From the NCBI GenBank assembly GCA_964598025.1, contig CAZRAU010000007.1, positions 1 through 64,000 of the forward strand: 64,000 nucleotides of DNA. The letters run 5' to 3'. The notes under the pieces are model-generated. The model did no database searches, was not told where the DNA came from, and was given only the letters and a program-made list of their open reading frames with translations. The translations under genes and the position numbers were made by a program. The stretch comes from JALGWN01 sp964598025 (GTDB lineage Bacteria > Arandabacterota > Arandabacteria > Arandabacterales > Arandabacteraceae). Shown here in pieces: positions 25,722 to 32,502 of the stretch (positions are counted from its first letter, which is position 1; every line of letters starts with the position of its first letter).

Positions 25722-26504
25722 ATGGCATATGAGAACCTGCTTGTGGAGAAGAAGGAAGCCATAGGCTACATCACTATAAACAGACCCAAGGTCTTGAACG
25801 CGCTCAGCATGAAGACGGTGAGAGAGCTCACGGATGCTTTTGAGAAGATGGGCAAGGACAAGCATGTGGCTGTGGTGATCCTCACAGGTAGCGGGGACAA
25901 GTCCTTCGTCGCGGGTGCCGACATCCCGGAGTTTATGAAACTCAGGCCCGACGGTGCACGCGACTACGCTGTCCGGGGCCAGAAGCTCCTCAATCTCATA
26001 GAGCGCCTCGGCAAACCTGTAATCGCCGCGGTCAATGGATACGCGCTCGGGGGAGGCTGCGAAATCGCCATGGCCTGTACGATGCGTATTGCCTCCGACA
26101 ATGCCAAGCTCGGCCAGCCCGAAGTCAATCTCGGCCTCATCCCCGGCTACGGCGGGACCCAGCGCCTTCCCAGGCTTGTCGGGAAAGGCAGGGCCTACGA
26201 GATGATACTTACCGCCAACCCCATCGATGCGGCGACCGCCGAGAAGATAGGGCTCGTAAACCGGGTCGTCCCGCAGGCGGAGCTCATGGCCGAATGCGAA
26301 AAGACGGCCAAGGCTATTGCGAAGCGTGGCCCTCTGGCAGTAAAGTATTGTCTTGAAGCCGTTGATCGCGGCCTCAACATGAGTCTGGATGACGGGCTCG
26401 CGCTCGAGGCCGATCTCTTCGGGCTTGTATTCGGATCTCGGGATGTGAGGGAAGGTGTGAAGGCCTTCACGGAGAAACGCAAGCCCGACTTCAGGGGCAA
26501 GTAG
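25722..26504 (+). CDS. Enoyl-CoA hydratase / 3-hydroxybutyryl-CoA dehydratase (crotonase)
   Basis: 260 residues, standard crotonase size. Oxyanion-hole segments 'SFVAGADIPEFMKL' (near 63) and 'AVNGYALGGGCEIAMACTMRIAS' (near 104), with catalytic Glu residues in 'GGGCEIAM' and 'GQPEVNLGLIPGYGGTQRLPRLVG' (near 130-150). The C-terminal helix end 'DVREGVKAFTEKRKPDFRGK' is typical. It is third in the operon, 17 bases after buk with its own GGAGGTG site. Hydrates crotonyl-CoA or similar 2-enoyl-CoA in the pathway served by the acyl-CoA dehydrogenase at 11.8-12.9 kb. Confidence 0.93.
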   Translation: MAYENLLVEKKEAIGYITINRPKVLNALSMKTVRELTDAFEKMGKDKHVAVVILTGSGDKSFVAGADIPEFMKLRPDGARDYAVRGQKLLNLIERLGKPVIAAVNGYALGGGCEIAMACTMRIASDNAKLGQPEVNLGLIPGYGGTQRLPRLVGKGRAYEMILTANPIDAATAEKIGLVNRVVPQAELMAECEKTAKAIAKRGPLAVKYCLEAVDRGLNMSLDDGLALEADLFGLVFGSRDVREGVKAFTEKRKPDFRGK

Positions 26505-26528
26505 GAAGCACCTTTAATAGAGACTGGT

Positions 26529-26606
<78 letters not shown>

Positions 26607-26616
26607 CCTGTCTTTT

Positions 26617-26787
26617 GTAGCGTCGGGTCTCTGCGCCCGACGTTGTTCGTTGCCACGGGAGTGGCAACGCTACGGTTTTCGTCGGGGGTGGAACCCCGCC
26701 GCTACACCACAACATCGTCCGCGTAGCGTCGTCACTCCTGTGACGACGAACATCAGTAATTCGTCCGCACCGGAGTGAGGACGCCGC
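26617..26787. repeat. Array of five REP-like 26-nt hairpin elements
   Basis: Five elements lie side by side in mixed orientation: 26617-26642 (+, G-rich stem), 26648-26673 (-, stem CGTTGCCAC, loop TCCC), 26680-26705 (-, G-rich stem, imperfect), 26723-26748 (+, stem CGTCGTCAC, loop TCCT), and 26762-26787 (-, degenerate CGTCCTCAC type). Each intact copy is 26 nt: GTAG, an 8-9 base stem that begins CG, a loop containing TCC, and a perfectly complementary return. Stem sequences differ between types but stay paired. A GTAG foot beside a hairpin is the mark of REP sequences mobilised by RAYT transposases. Confidence 0.85.
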
Positions 26788-26799
26788 TTGACTCATCAC

Positions 26800-26828
26800 T
26801 TGACCTACCACTTGACGTATGGTATGCT
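26800..26828 (+). promoter_or_regulatory. Putative sigma-70 promoter for beta-helix protein
   Basis: TTGACC, 17 bases, TATGCT, 25 bases before the ATG at 26854. The -35 hexamer is the second of three CTTGAC-headed 12-base direct repeats (starting at 26787, 26799 and 26811). Confidence 0.5.
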
Positions 26829-26853
26829 GTCATTGGCGAGGAGGTGCAGAGCT

Positions 26854-27876
26854 ATGAAGACATCATGCTTACTTCTTGTCGCAGTGCTGCTGCTCATTCC
26901 CTGCGGTATCTGGGCAAGGACCTGGTATATCGACCCCGGGGGTAGCGGGGATGCTATGAGAATCGGAGACGGCCTGACTCTTGCATCTTCAGGTGATACC
27001 CTTCTCCTGGCAGACGCTACTTACTCCGGTCCCGGCAACCTGGGTCTGTGGATCATTGGCAAGAGCGTTGCTATCGTCTCTGAAAGCGGCGATCCCAATG
27101 CTTGTATGGTTGATTGCGGTGGCTCGAACCCCTTCGTCACCTTTGGTGCGCAGGACCAGACCGGAGGAGGAAGCCTTGCCGGTATCAAGGTGAAGAGGTC
27201 TACGGCTGCAGTTACTGTCCAGGTCTACGGCTACGCCACGCTAAACGACTGCACTTTCGAAGATAACGGCGGATGTGTTCGCGTTCACGGTCTCCCTGGT
27301 GAAGATTTCGGGAGCGTTGGGATCAACAGATGTGAATTCATTTCCAATTCAGGCTTCGCCATCATATCAGGTTACAAATGCACCTGTTCCATCGCCGACT
27401 GTCTTTTCTACGATGGCGGAGCTTTGATATATGGTGATTTTCTCAGCTGGAACACGGTGCGAAGGTGCACCATCGTAGGGAACACACCGGATGATGGGGA
27501 ACTGATCCAGGCCGACTATGGAGGTTTTCTTATACAAAGAACAATCATAGCCTTGAATGATGGTATTGTCCAGGTCTACGACTACAATGATCCTCCCACT
27601 ATTGTATGCTGCGATGTCTGGGGCAATACCGGCGGGGACTATGTGGGACATCTTTCAGGGCGTAACGGAGTAGGTGGCAATATATCGGCAGACCCCAGGT
27701 TCTGTAACATTCCTGGAGGTGACTTCCATGTCGAGGATTGCTCACCGTGCCTGCCGGGCAACCACCCCGACGGCTATGACTGCGGCGGAGGCATCGGCCT
27801 CTATGACTCTGGGTGTGATTGTGGAACGGCGACGACATCCACGACTTGGGGGGCAGTCAAGGGGTTGTACAAGTAG
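26854..27876 (+). CDS. Exported parallel beta-helix (pectate-lyase-like) protein with C-terminal WGAVKGLYK tag
   Basis: The ATG at 26854 follows GAGGAGGTG and begins a signal peptide (hydrophobic LLLVAVLLLIPCGIWA). 340 residues. After 'RTWYIDPGGSGDAMRIGDGL...SGDTLLLADATYSG' it shows the rungs of a right-handed parallel beta-helix ('TLNDCTFEDNGG', 'VGINRCEFISNSG', 'CSIADCLFYDGGA', 'VRRCTIVGN'). A Cys-rich C-terminal region follows ('CCDVWGNTGGDYVG', 'FCNIPGGDFHVEDCSPCLPGNHPDGYDCG', 'YDSGCDCG') and the protein ends TTWGAVKGLYK. The next exported gene at 28104 has the same layout and end. Likely surface or secreted polysaccharide-binding or -cleaving protein; no catalytic residues recognised. 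Confidence 0.75.
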   Translation: MKTSCLLLVAVLLLIPCGIWARTWYIDPGGSGDAMRIGDGLTLASSGDTLLLADATYSGPGNLGLWIIGKSVAIVSESGDPNACMVDCGGSNPFVTFGAQDQTGGGSLAGIKVKRSTAAVTVQVYGYATLNDCTFEDNGGCVRVHGLPGEDFGSVGINRCEFISNSGFAIISGYKCTCSIADCLFYDGGALIYGDFLSWNTVRRCTIVGNTPDDGELIQADYGGFLIQRTIIALNDGIVQVYDYNDPPTIVCCDVWGNTGGDYVGHLSGRNGVGGNISADPRFCNIPGGDFHVEDCSPCLPGNHPDGYDCGGGIGLYDSGCDCGTATTSTTWGAVKGLYK

Positions 27877-27880
27877 CTAT

Positions 27881-27948
27881 CCGCAGCACATCCATCTCTC
27901 TCAGCCACTCCCTGACGCGGTTCCAACTCAGCATACGGAGGGACACCA
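27881..27948 (-). repeat. 68-bp imperfect repeat, copy 1 (at scaffold gap)
   Basis: Matches 29471-29538 at roughly 84 percent by eye and ends exactly at the run of N. Read on the minus strand both copies give similar peptides (VSLRMLSWNRVREWLREMD here, VSLRMLSLNRITEWLKGMD in copy 2), so it may be the remnant of a coding sequence. Not recognised. Confidence 0.6.
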
Positions 27949-28048
27949 NNNNNNNNNNNNNNNNNNNNNNNNNNNNNNNNNNNNNNNNNNNNNNNNNNNN
28001 NNNNNNNNNNNNNNNNNNNNNNNNNNNNNNNNNNNNNNNNNNNNNNNN
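27949..28048. other. Scaffold gap (100 N)
   Basis: Exactly 100 unknown bases, a conventional gap of unknown true length, placed at the end of the 68-bp repeat. Assembly probably broke on that repeat. Confidence 0.97.
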
Positions 28049-28053
28049 GGTTC

Positions 28054-28082
28054 TTGAACAGCCTGGCGATCCGCGCTATACT
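28054..28082 (+). promoter_or_regulatory. Putative sigma-70 promoter with very short leader
   Basis: TTGAAC, 17 bases, TATACT. Transcription would start near 28089, within or just before the AGGAGGG ribosome binding site, giving a leader of about 15 bases. Confidence 0.5.
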
Positions 28083-28103
28083 GAGGTAGGAGGGATGCGA
28101 GAT

Positions 28104-29381
28104 ATGAGAGTCGCGCTGTTGATCCTGCTTGTTCTTCTGCTCCTATGGTTCTCTACCGCCTTAGCTCGCACTTGGCGCATATCACCTGACGGAACTGGTG
28201 AAGCCCCGACTATCCAGGCCGGTATCGATTCGGCGGCGATGGCAGACACGGTTCTGCTCGTAGACGGCACATATACGGGGGAAGGGAACCGGAACATAAC
28301 CTTCCGCGGCAAGGCGATTACAGTGCTATCCGAGAGCGGTGACCCGGGATTCTGTATTATCGATTGTGAATATGAGGCACGGGGCTTCCTATTCGACTCC
28401 GGGGAGACCTCCGAGTCAGTTCTTGATGGGTTAACAATAACACACGGTATTTACATTTGTGAGACAGTTGCGGACAGTGGTGGGGGAGGTATCTGGTGCA
28501 TTGCTTCTTCCCCGACGATTCGAAACGCAGTCGTGAGCAACTGCTCGGCCGAACCTAGCGGCGGTGGCATGTGGTGTGGTGCGGGTTCACGACCGAGCCT
28601 GGTCGAAGTCGTGTTCGAAGATAACAATCCCGGTGGCATATACTCCGTAGGGTCATCCCCAGATCTTACCGACGTCACAATCCAGCGCAATAGCGGCGGC
28701 GGCATGTCTTGCGGAGGTGGCGCTCCCGTCCTCACAGATGTGGTCTTCCATGACAACTTCGGTCAGGGGCTTTCTCTCGTCTGCGGATCTGACGCAATCC
28801 TCACCGGGGTGGTCTTTTCAGAGAACAGATCCCTTTACGGTGCTGGAGGTCTCTACTGCTATGAATCGTCTCCTTCCGTCAGCAATTGCACATTCTGTTT
28901 CAACTGGTGCGGGATGTGGGGAGGAGGTATGAGGATCCAGGGTCACGTGTCAGCTCCGGTTGTGGAGAATTGCACGTTCTACGGAAATCGTGCGGATGAT
29001 GCTGGGAGCGCCATTCATGGCGAGGGGTCACCGGTTTTCGAGAGGCTCATCATTGCCTGGAACGATGGGCCAGAGCCATTCTGGTGGTTCGGTGACTGTC
29101 CGTCTCTTATGTGCTGTGATGTCTACGGCAATGCGGGAGGAGACTGGGTTGGATGTATATCTGACCAGAATGGAGTGAATGGCAATTTCTCGGCCTGCCC
29201 CTCGTTCTGCAATGTCGGTGAGGGTGACTTCCGGCTCTGTGATGAGTCTCCTTGCCTGTCGGGTAACCATCCCGACGGGCATGACTGCGGTCTGATCGGG
29301 GCGTGGGATGAGGGCTGCTCATGTGGCCCCTCGATAACTGAGCCGACAACCTGGGGCGCTATGAAGTCAATGTATCGGTAA
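28104..29381 (+). CDS. Exported parallel beta-helix protein with C-terminal WGAMKSMYR tag
   Basis: I choose the ATG at 28104 because AGGAGGG lies nine bases upstream; the ATG at 28095 touches the site. 425 residues: signal peptide (LLILLVLLLLWFSTALA), 'RTWRISPDGTGEAPTIQAGIDSAAMADTVLLVDGTYTG' (DUF1565/beta-helix start), then beta-helix rungs ('PTIRNAVVSNCSAEPSGGGMWCGAGSRPSLVEVVFEDNNPGGIYS', 'PVLTDVVFHDN', 'PSVSNCTF', 'PVVENCTFYGNRA'). The Cys-rich end ('CCDVYGNAGGDWVG', 'CPSFCNVGEGDFRLCDESPCLSGNHPDGHDCG') and final TTWGAMKSMYR match the protein at 26854. The stop TAA lies inside the head (GTAA) of a REP-like element at 29378. Confidence 0.75.
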   Translation: MRVALLILLVLLLLWFSTALARTWRISPDGTGEAPTIQAGIDSAAMADTVLLVDGTYTGEGNRNITFRGKAITVLSESGDPGFCIIDCEYEARGFLFDSGETSESVLDGLTITHGIYICETVADSGGGGIWCIASSPTIRNAVVSNCSAEPSGGGMWCGAGSRPSLVEVVFEDNNPGGIYSVGSSPDLTDVTIQRNSGGGMSCGGGAPVLTDVVFHDNFGQGLSLVCGSDAILTGVVFSENRSLYGAGGLYCYESSPSVSNCTFCFNWCGMWGGGMRIQGHVSAPVVENCTFYGNRADDAGSAIHGEGSPVFERLIIAWNDGPEPFWWFGDCPSLMCCDVYGNAGGDWVGCISDQNGVNGNFSACPSFCNVGEGDFRLCDESPCLSGNHPDGHDCGLIGAWDEGCSCGPSITEPTTWGAMKSMYR

Positions 29382-29441
29382 CGTCGCCTCATCCGGGGCG
29401 ACGAATGTGAGATTTCGTCCTCACGGGAGTGAGGACGCTAC
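29378..29441. repeat. REP-like hairpin elements
   Basis: A plus element with variant head GTAA and stem CGTCGCCTC (29378-29403) overlaps the stop of the beta-helix gene. A minus element of the CGTCCTCAC type (29416-29441) follows. The whole 535-base gap 29382-29916 holds only repeats, one hairpin and a promoter. Confidence 0.75.
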
Positions 29442-29470
29442 GGGACACGGGTTACCTGTTCGCTGGCCTT

Positions 29471-29538
29471 CCGCAGCAGATCCATCCCTTTGAGCCACTC
29501 CGTTATGCGGTTCAAACTCAACATACGGAGGGACACCA
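29471..29538 (-). repeat. 68-bp imperfect repeat, copy 2
   Basis: Second copy of the repeat at 27881-27948. On the minus strand its frame continues LLRKASEQVTRVP to a stop that lies in the GTAG head of the REP-like element at 29416-29441. Confidence 0.6.
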
Positions 29539-29554
29539 AGCAATCCAAGCAATT

Positions 29555-29595
29555 GGCGGGGTCCGGCTACCGCGCAGCGCGTGCCTGACCCCGCC
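29555..29595. repeat. GC-rich inverted repeat (hairpin)
   Basis: GGCGGGGTC at 29555-29563 is exactly complementary to GACCCCGCC at 29587-29595, with a 23-base loop. A short T-containing stretch follows (TTTGTTTG), so weak terminator activity rightward is possible. It lies between the 68-bp repeat and a REP cluster. Confidence 0.5.
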
Positions 29596-29602
29596 TTTGT
29601 TT

Positions 29603-29742
29603 GTAGCGTTGGGTTCCCACGCCCGACTCAGTCTCGTCGGGGATGGAACCCCGACGCTACACGGCCCATCTTACTTCGTAGCCTCGCCTCTCCCGAGGCG
29701 ACGGACTCCCGGATTTCGTCCTCATGGGAGTGAGGAGCCTGC
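29603..29742. repeat. Array of four REP-like hairpin elements
   Basis: 29603-29627 (+, G-rich type, one deletion), 29635-29660 (-, perfect G-rich type: stem CGTCGGGG, loop TTCCAT), 29678-29703 (+, CGCCTC-type stem with loop TCCC), 29717-29742 (-, CTCAC-type, imperfect). Orientations alternate, as in BIME arrangements. Confidence 0.8.
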
Positions 29743-29815
29743 GCCTTTGAACACGCGCGGTGCAGAGCGGTGATATTCACCGCTGTGACACCGTATCCGG
29801 AGCGAGTGTTTCTGG

Positions 29816-29844
29816 TTGCAATGGCAGGCATGGCTTGGCATGAT
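29816..29844 (+). promoter_or_regulatory. Putative sigma-70 promoter
   Basis: TTGCAA, 17 bases, CATGAT, about 70 bases before the ATG at 29917. Weak on its own. Confidence 0.35.
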
Positions 29845-29916
29845 AGCCTTGAAAAGCGGTCAGCACGGAGCTGGTGTTTCCCAATGCCCATGATAGGTGG
29901 AACAAGGGGGGTAGAC

Positions 29917-32268
29917 ATGTTCCGGTCTATGAAAGCGTTGTTCGTCACAGCTATGGCGGTTCTGGTTCTGGTCGGCGCCGTGACCGCCGAAGTACCTTCA
30001 AAGATCAACTACCAGGGGAGGCTCACCGATGCCGAGACGGGTGGGGCCATAGTCGGGTTTCACAGCATGATCTTCCGGTTGTTCGACGTCCCCGAGGGCG
30101 GTACCGAGATCTGGTCGGAGTCAGCGACCGTATCGGTTGATTCGGCGGGTGTCTTTTCGGTGATCCTCGGCAGCACGGATCCCACGGATGAGGCTTTCGG
30201 CGGACCCGTGTGGCTGGAAGTGGAGGTGGAAGGGGAGGTGCTCGTGCCCAGGCGGGAGATTGTAAGCGTCCCCTTTGCTTTTCATGCGCGGGATGCCGAA
30301 AAGGCTGCGGACTCGGACAGCCTGGGAGGACGGGCCGGCAGCGACTACCTCCTTCGGGACGAGATCGGATCTGTGACGGGGGGGATGATTACCGATGGGG
30401 AGATAACCGATAGCGATATAGCGCCGGATGCTGAGATCGATCCTGCGAAGATAGCCGGGACGGCCTGGACGTCTGCAAATGACGGTGCGGGTAGCGGTCT
30501 CAATGCGGACATGGTGGATGGCTTGAACGCCGACGCCTTCGCGGATACGGGCCACACCCATGACGGGCGGTACTGCCTTCGGGAGGAGTTGCGTGTTCCC
30601 GGTGTTGTGAATGAGCCCGAGAACCCCGTGGAGTGGACCAGGCTTAAAGGGGTGCCTGACGGTTTTGCCGACGGTACTGATGATATCGGTGGGACGGGGG
30701 ATGGTCATTCGCTGGATGCCGCAGACGGCGATCCGGTGGATGTGGTATATGTGGACGAGGACGGCAATGTGGGTATAGGCCTAACGAATCCCACTCTGGG
30801 AAGGCTCGAAGTGCTTGGATCGGACGTCGCAGGCATCTACTCGGCGAGTGTCGACGGTTCTGGGGTGGTGGGTTTCAGCCAGAACGGGAATGGCGTGCTT
30901 GCCGTAAGCAATAACGGGAATGCCGGCTCCTTTGTGGGGGATGTGCATGTGAGCGGCGGCCTTGGCGTTGGGATTGATCCCCCGGCAGACGGCCTTGATG
31001 TGGCAGGTGACGTCAATACAGGTTCAGCCTACAAGATGGGTGGCGAGGTAGTCGTCACGAGGCCCGGATCGTCGTGTCTATGGTTCGGCGTCGGGGCCGG
31101 ACAGCCCGGCCTTCCCGGCATCCGCAACACCTTCGTGGGGGATAGCGCAGGATACTACTCAGATAGCCATGGCTGCACTTGTGTGGGGTTCCGGGCCGGC
31201 CGTGGGTATGCGCCTACGCAGACTGCATACTACAACACCCTCGTCGGATACGGTGCCGGCGTGATGAATGACCATGGTGACTACGACACCTTTGTTGGAG
31301 TGGTCGCAGGCGGGCAGAATACCACAGGACAAGCCAATACTTTCGTGGGCAGTGCCGCCGGCTACGGCAACACCGGCGGGAATTGCAATCTGTGCGCGGG
31401 CGCGGATGCAGGCAAAGCCAATGGGAATGGCTTCGGCAACGTGTACCTCGGGTTTGGCGCCGGGACCTCAAACACCGGCGGTGACTTGAATGTTTGTGTA
31501 GGCGCCGCCTCAGGGCATGAGAATGAAACCGGGTCGGCTAATGTCTTCGTCGGTCAAGAAGCCGGGTACTATGAGACCGGATCCAACAAGCTCTACATAG
31601 CTAATGACAGGGACACGAGCGGTGTCTTGATCTACGGGGATTTCTCGACCGGCAATGTGGGCCTCGGCACGCTCGACCCGGAGCGGAGGCTCCACATCAA
31701 AGGCACGAACCCGAGGATACTAATCGAATCGACCTCCCTGGGCGCGGAGGTGAATTTCAAGCATACCGGTGACGCCTCCTCGAACGTCTGGGCGATCTAT
31801 AAGGAAGACACCAACGATGATCTGCGTTTCTACCAGGGCGGCGACAAGATATGGATAGGCGGCGGCACGGGGAACGTGGGCATTGGGGGCAGCCCCGGGA
31901 CCAACAAGCTCTATGTAAACGGGAGCGGCTGCTACACGGGCTCCTGGGGGGGCTGCTCCGACCTTAAGTTCAAGCGGGAGATTCAAGATGTGACCGATGC
32001 CGTGGGCAAGGTAAAAGGCCTGCGCGGCGTGTCCTTCTTCTGGCGGAGCGAGGAGTATGCGGAGAAGAACTTCGATTCGCGGCGGCACTACGGGGTCGTC
32101 GCCCAGGAGACAGAAGAGGTATTACCGGAGGTCGTAGTGGAGGGGGCGGAGGGGGAGAAGGCGGTGGCTTATACCGAGATCGTGCCGGTCTTGATAGAGG
32201 CCATCAAGGCCCAGCAACGCCAAATAGAGACTCTCGAGCAGAGACTGGCGGCGCTGGAAGCCCGATGA
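29917..32268 (+). CDS. Exported fibre-like protein with C-terminal S74 intramolecular chaperone
   Basis: The ATG at 29917 follows AAGGGGGG and begins a signal peptide (MKALFVTAMAVLVLVGAVTA). 783 residues. Residues about 25-120 form a beta domain common in such proteins ('INYQGRLTDAETGGAIVGFHSMIFRLFDVPEGGTEIWSE', 'VSVPFAFHARDAEKA'). The middle has 'NVGIG' strands and about eight repeats of the type 'NTFVG..AGY...', like trimeric adhesin heads. The last 100 residues ('CSDLKFKREIQDVTDAVGKVKGLRGVSFFW', 'HYGVVAQETEEVLPEVV', 'AVAYTEIVPVLIEAIKAQQRQIETLEQRLAALEA') are a Peptidase_S74 endosialidase-chaperone domain with a coiled-coil tail. In phage tail spikes this domain folds the trimer and cuts itself off at a Ser. 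Predicted surface trimer. Confidence 0.8.
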   Translation: MFRSMKALFVTAMAVLVLVGAVTAEVPSKINYQGRLTDAETGGAIVGFHSMIFRLFDVPEGGTEIWSESATVSVDSAGVFSVILGSTDPTDEAFGGPVWLEVEVEGEVLVPRREIVSVPFAFHARDAEKAADSDSLGGRAGSDYLLRDEIGSVTGGMITDGEITDSDIAPDAEIDPAKIAGTAWTSANDGAGSGLNADMVDGLNADAFADTGHTHDGRYCLREELRVPGVVNEPENPVEWTRLKGVPDGFADGTDDIGGTGDGHSLDAADGDPVDVVYVDEDGNVGIGLTNPTLGRLEVLGSDVAGIYSASVDGSGVVGFSQNGNGVLAVSNNGNAGSFVGDVHVSGGLGVGIDPPADGLDVAGDVNTGSAYKMGGEVVVTRPGSSCLWFGVGAGQPGLPGIRNTFVGDSAGYYSDSHGCTCVGFRAGRGYAPTQTAYYNTLVGYGAGVMNDHGDYDTFVGVVAGGQNTTGQANTFVGSAAGYGNTGGNCNLCAGADAGKANGNGFGNVYLGFGAGTSNTGGDLNVCVGAASGHENETGSANVFVGQEAGYYETGSNKLYIANDRDTSGVLIYGDFSTGNVGLGTLDPERRLHIKGTNPRILIESTSLGAEVNFKHTGDASSNVWAIYKEDTNDDLRFYQGGDKIWIGGGTGNVGIGGSPGTNKLYVNGSGCYTGSWGGCSDLKFKREIQDVTDAVGKVKGLRGVSFFWRSEEYAEKNFDSRRHYGVVAQETEEVLPEVVVEGAEGEKAVAYTEIVPVLIEAIKAQQRQIETLEQRLAALEAR

Positions 32269-32361
32269 GGCGGCACGGATTGAGACGGCGTTCAACCACT
32301 GAAGGCCTGAGGCGACGTGCCGGTTTGTGCAGGAGCGAGTCTCTGTGCCCGACGCTTGCTT

Positions 32362-32502
32362 CGTCGGGGATGGAACCCCGACGCTACGCGGCCCATCTTA
32401 CTTCGTAGCGTCGCTTCTCCTGAGGCGACGTGCTGGTTTGTGTTGCACCGGGTTCCCGTGCCCAACGTTCCGCATTCGTCCTCACGGGAGTGAGGACGCT
32501 AC
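32362..32502. repeat. Array of four REP-like hairpin elements
   Basis: 32362-32387 (-, perfect G-rich type), 32405-32430 (+, CGCTTC/GAGGCG type with one G-T pair), 32442-32467 (degenerate), 32477-32502 (-, perfect CGTCCTCAC type). The GTAG head of the last one forms the stop codon of the leftward lipoprotein gene. Confidence 0.82.

Noticed and set aside
26617..26787. CRISPR array
   Set aside because: Repeats vary in stem sequence and orientation and lack uniform spacers; no cas gene is present. They fit REP-like hairpins.
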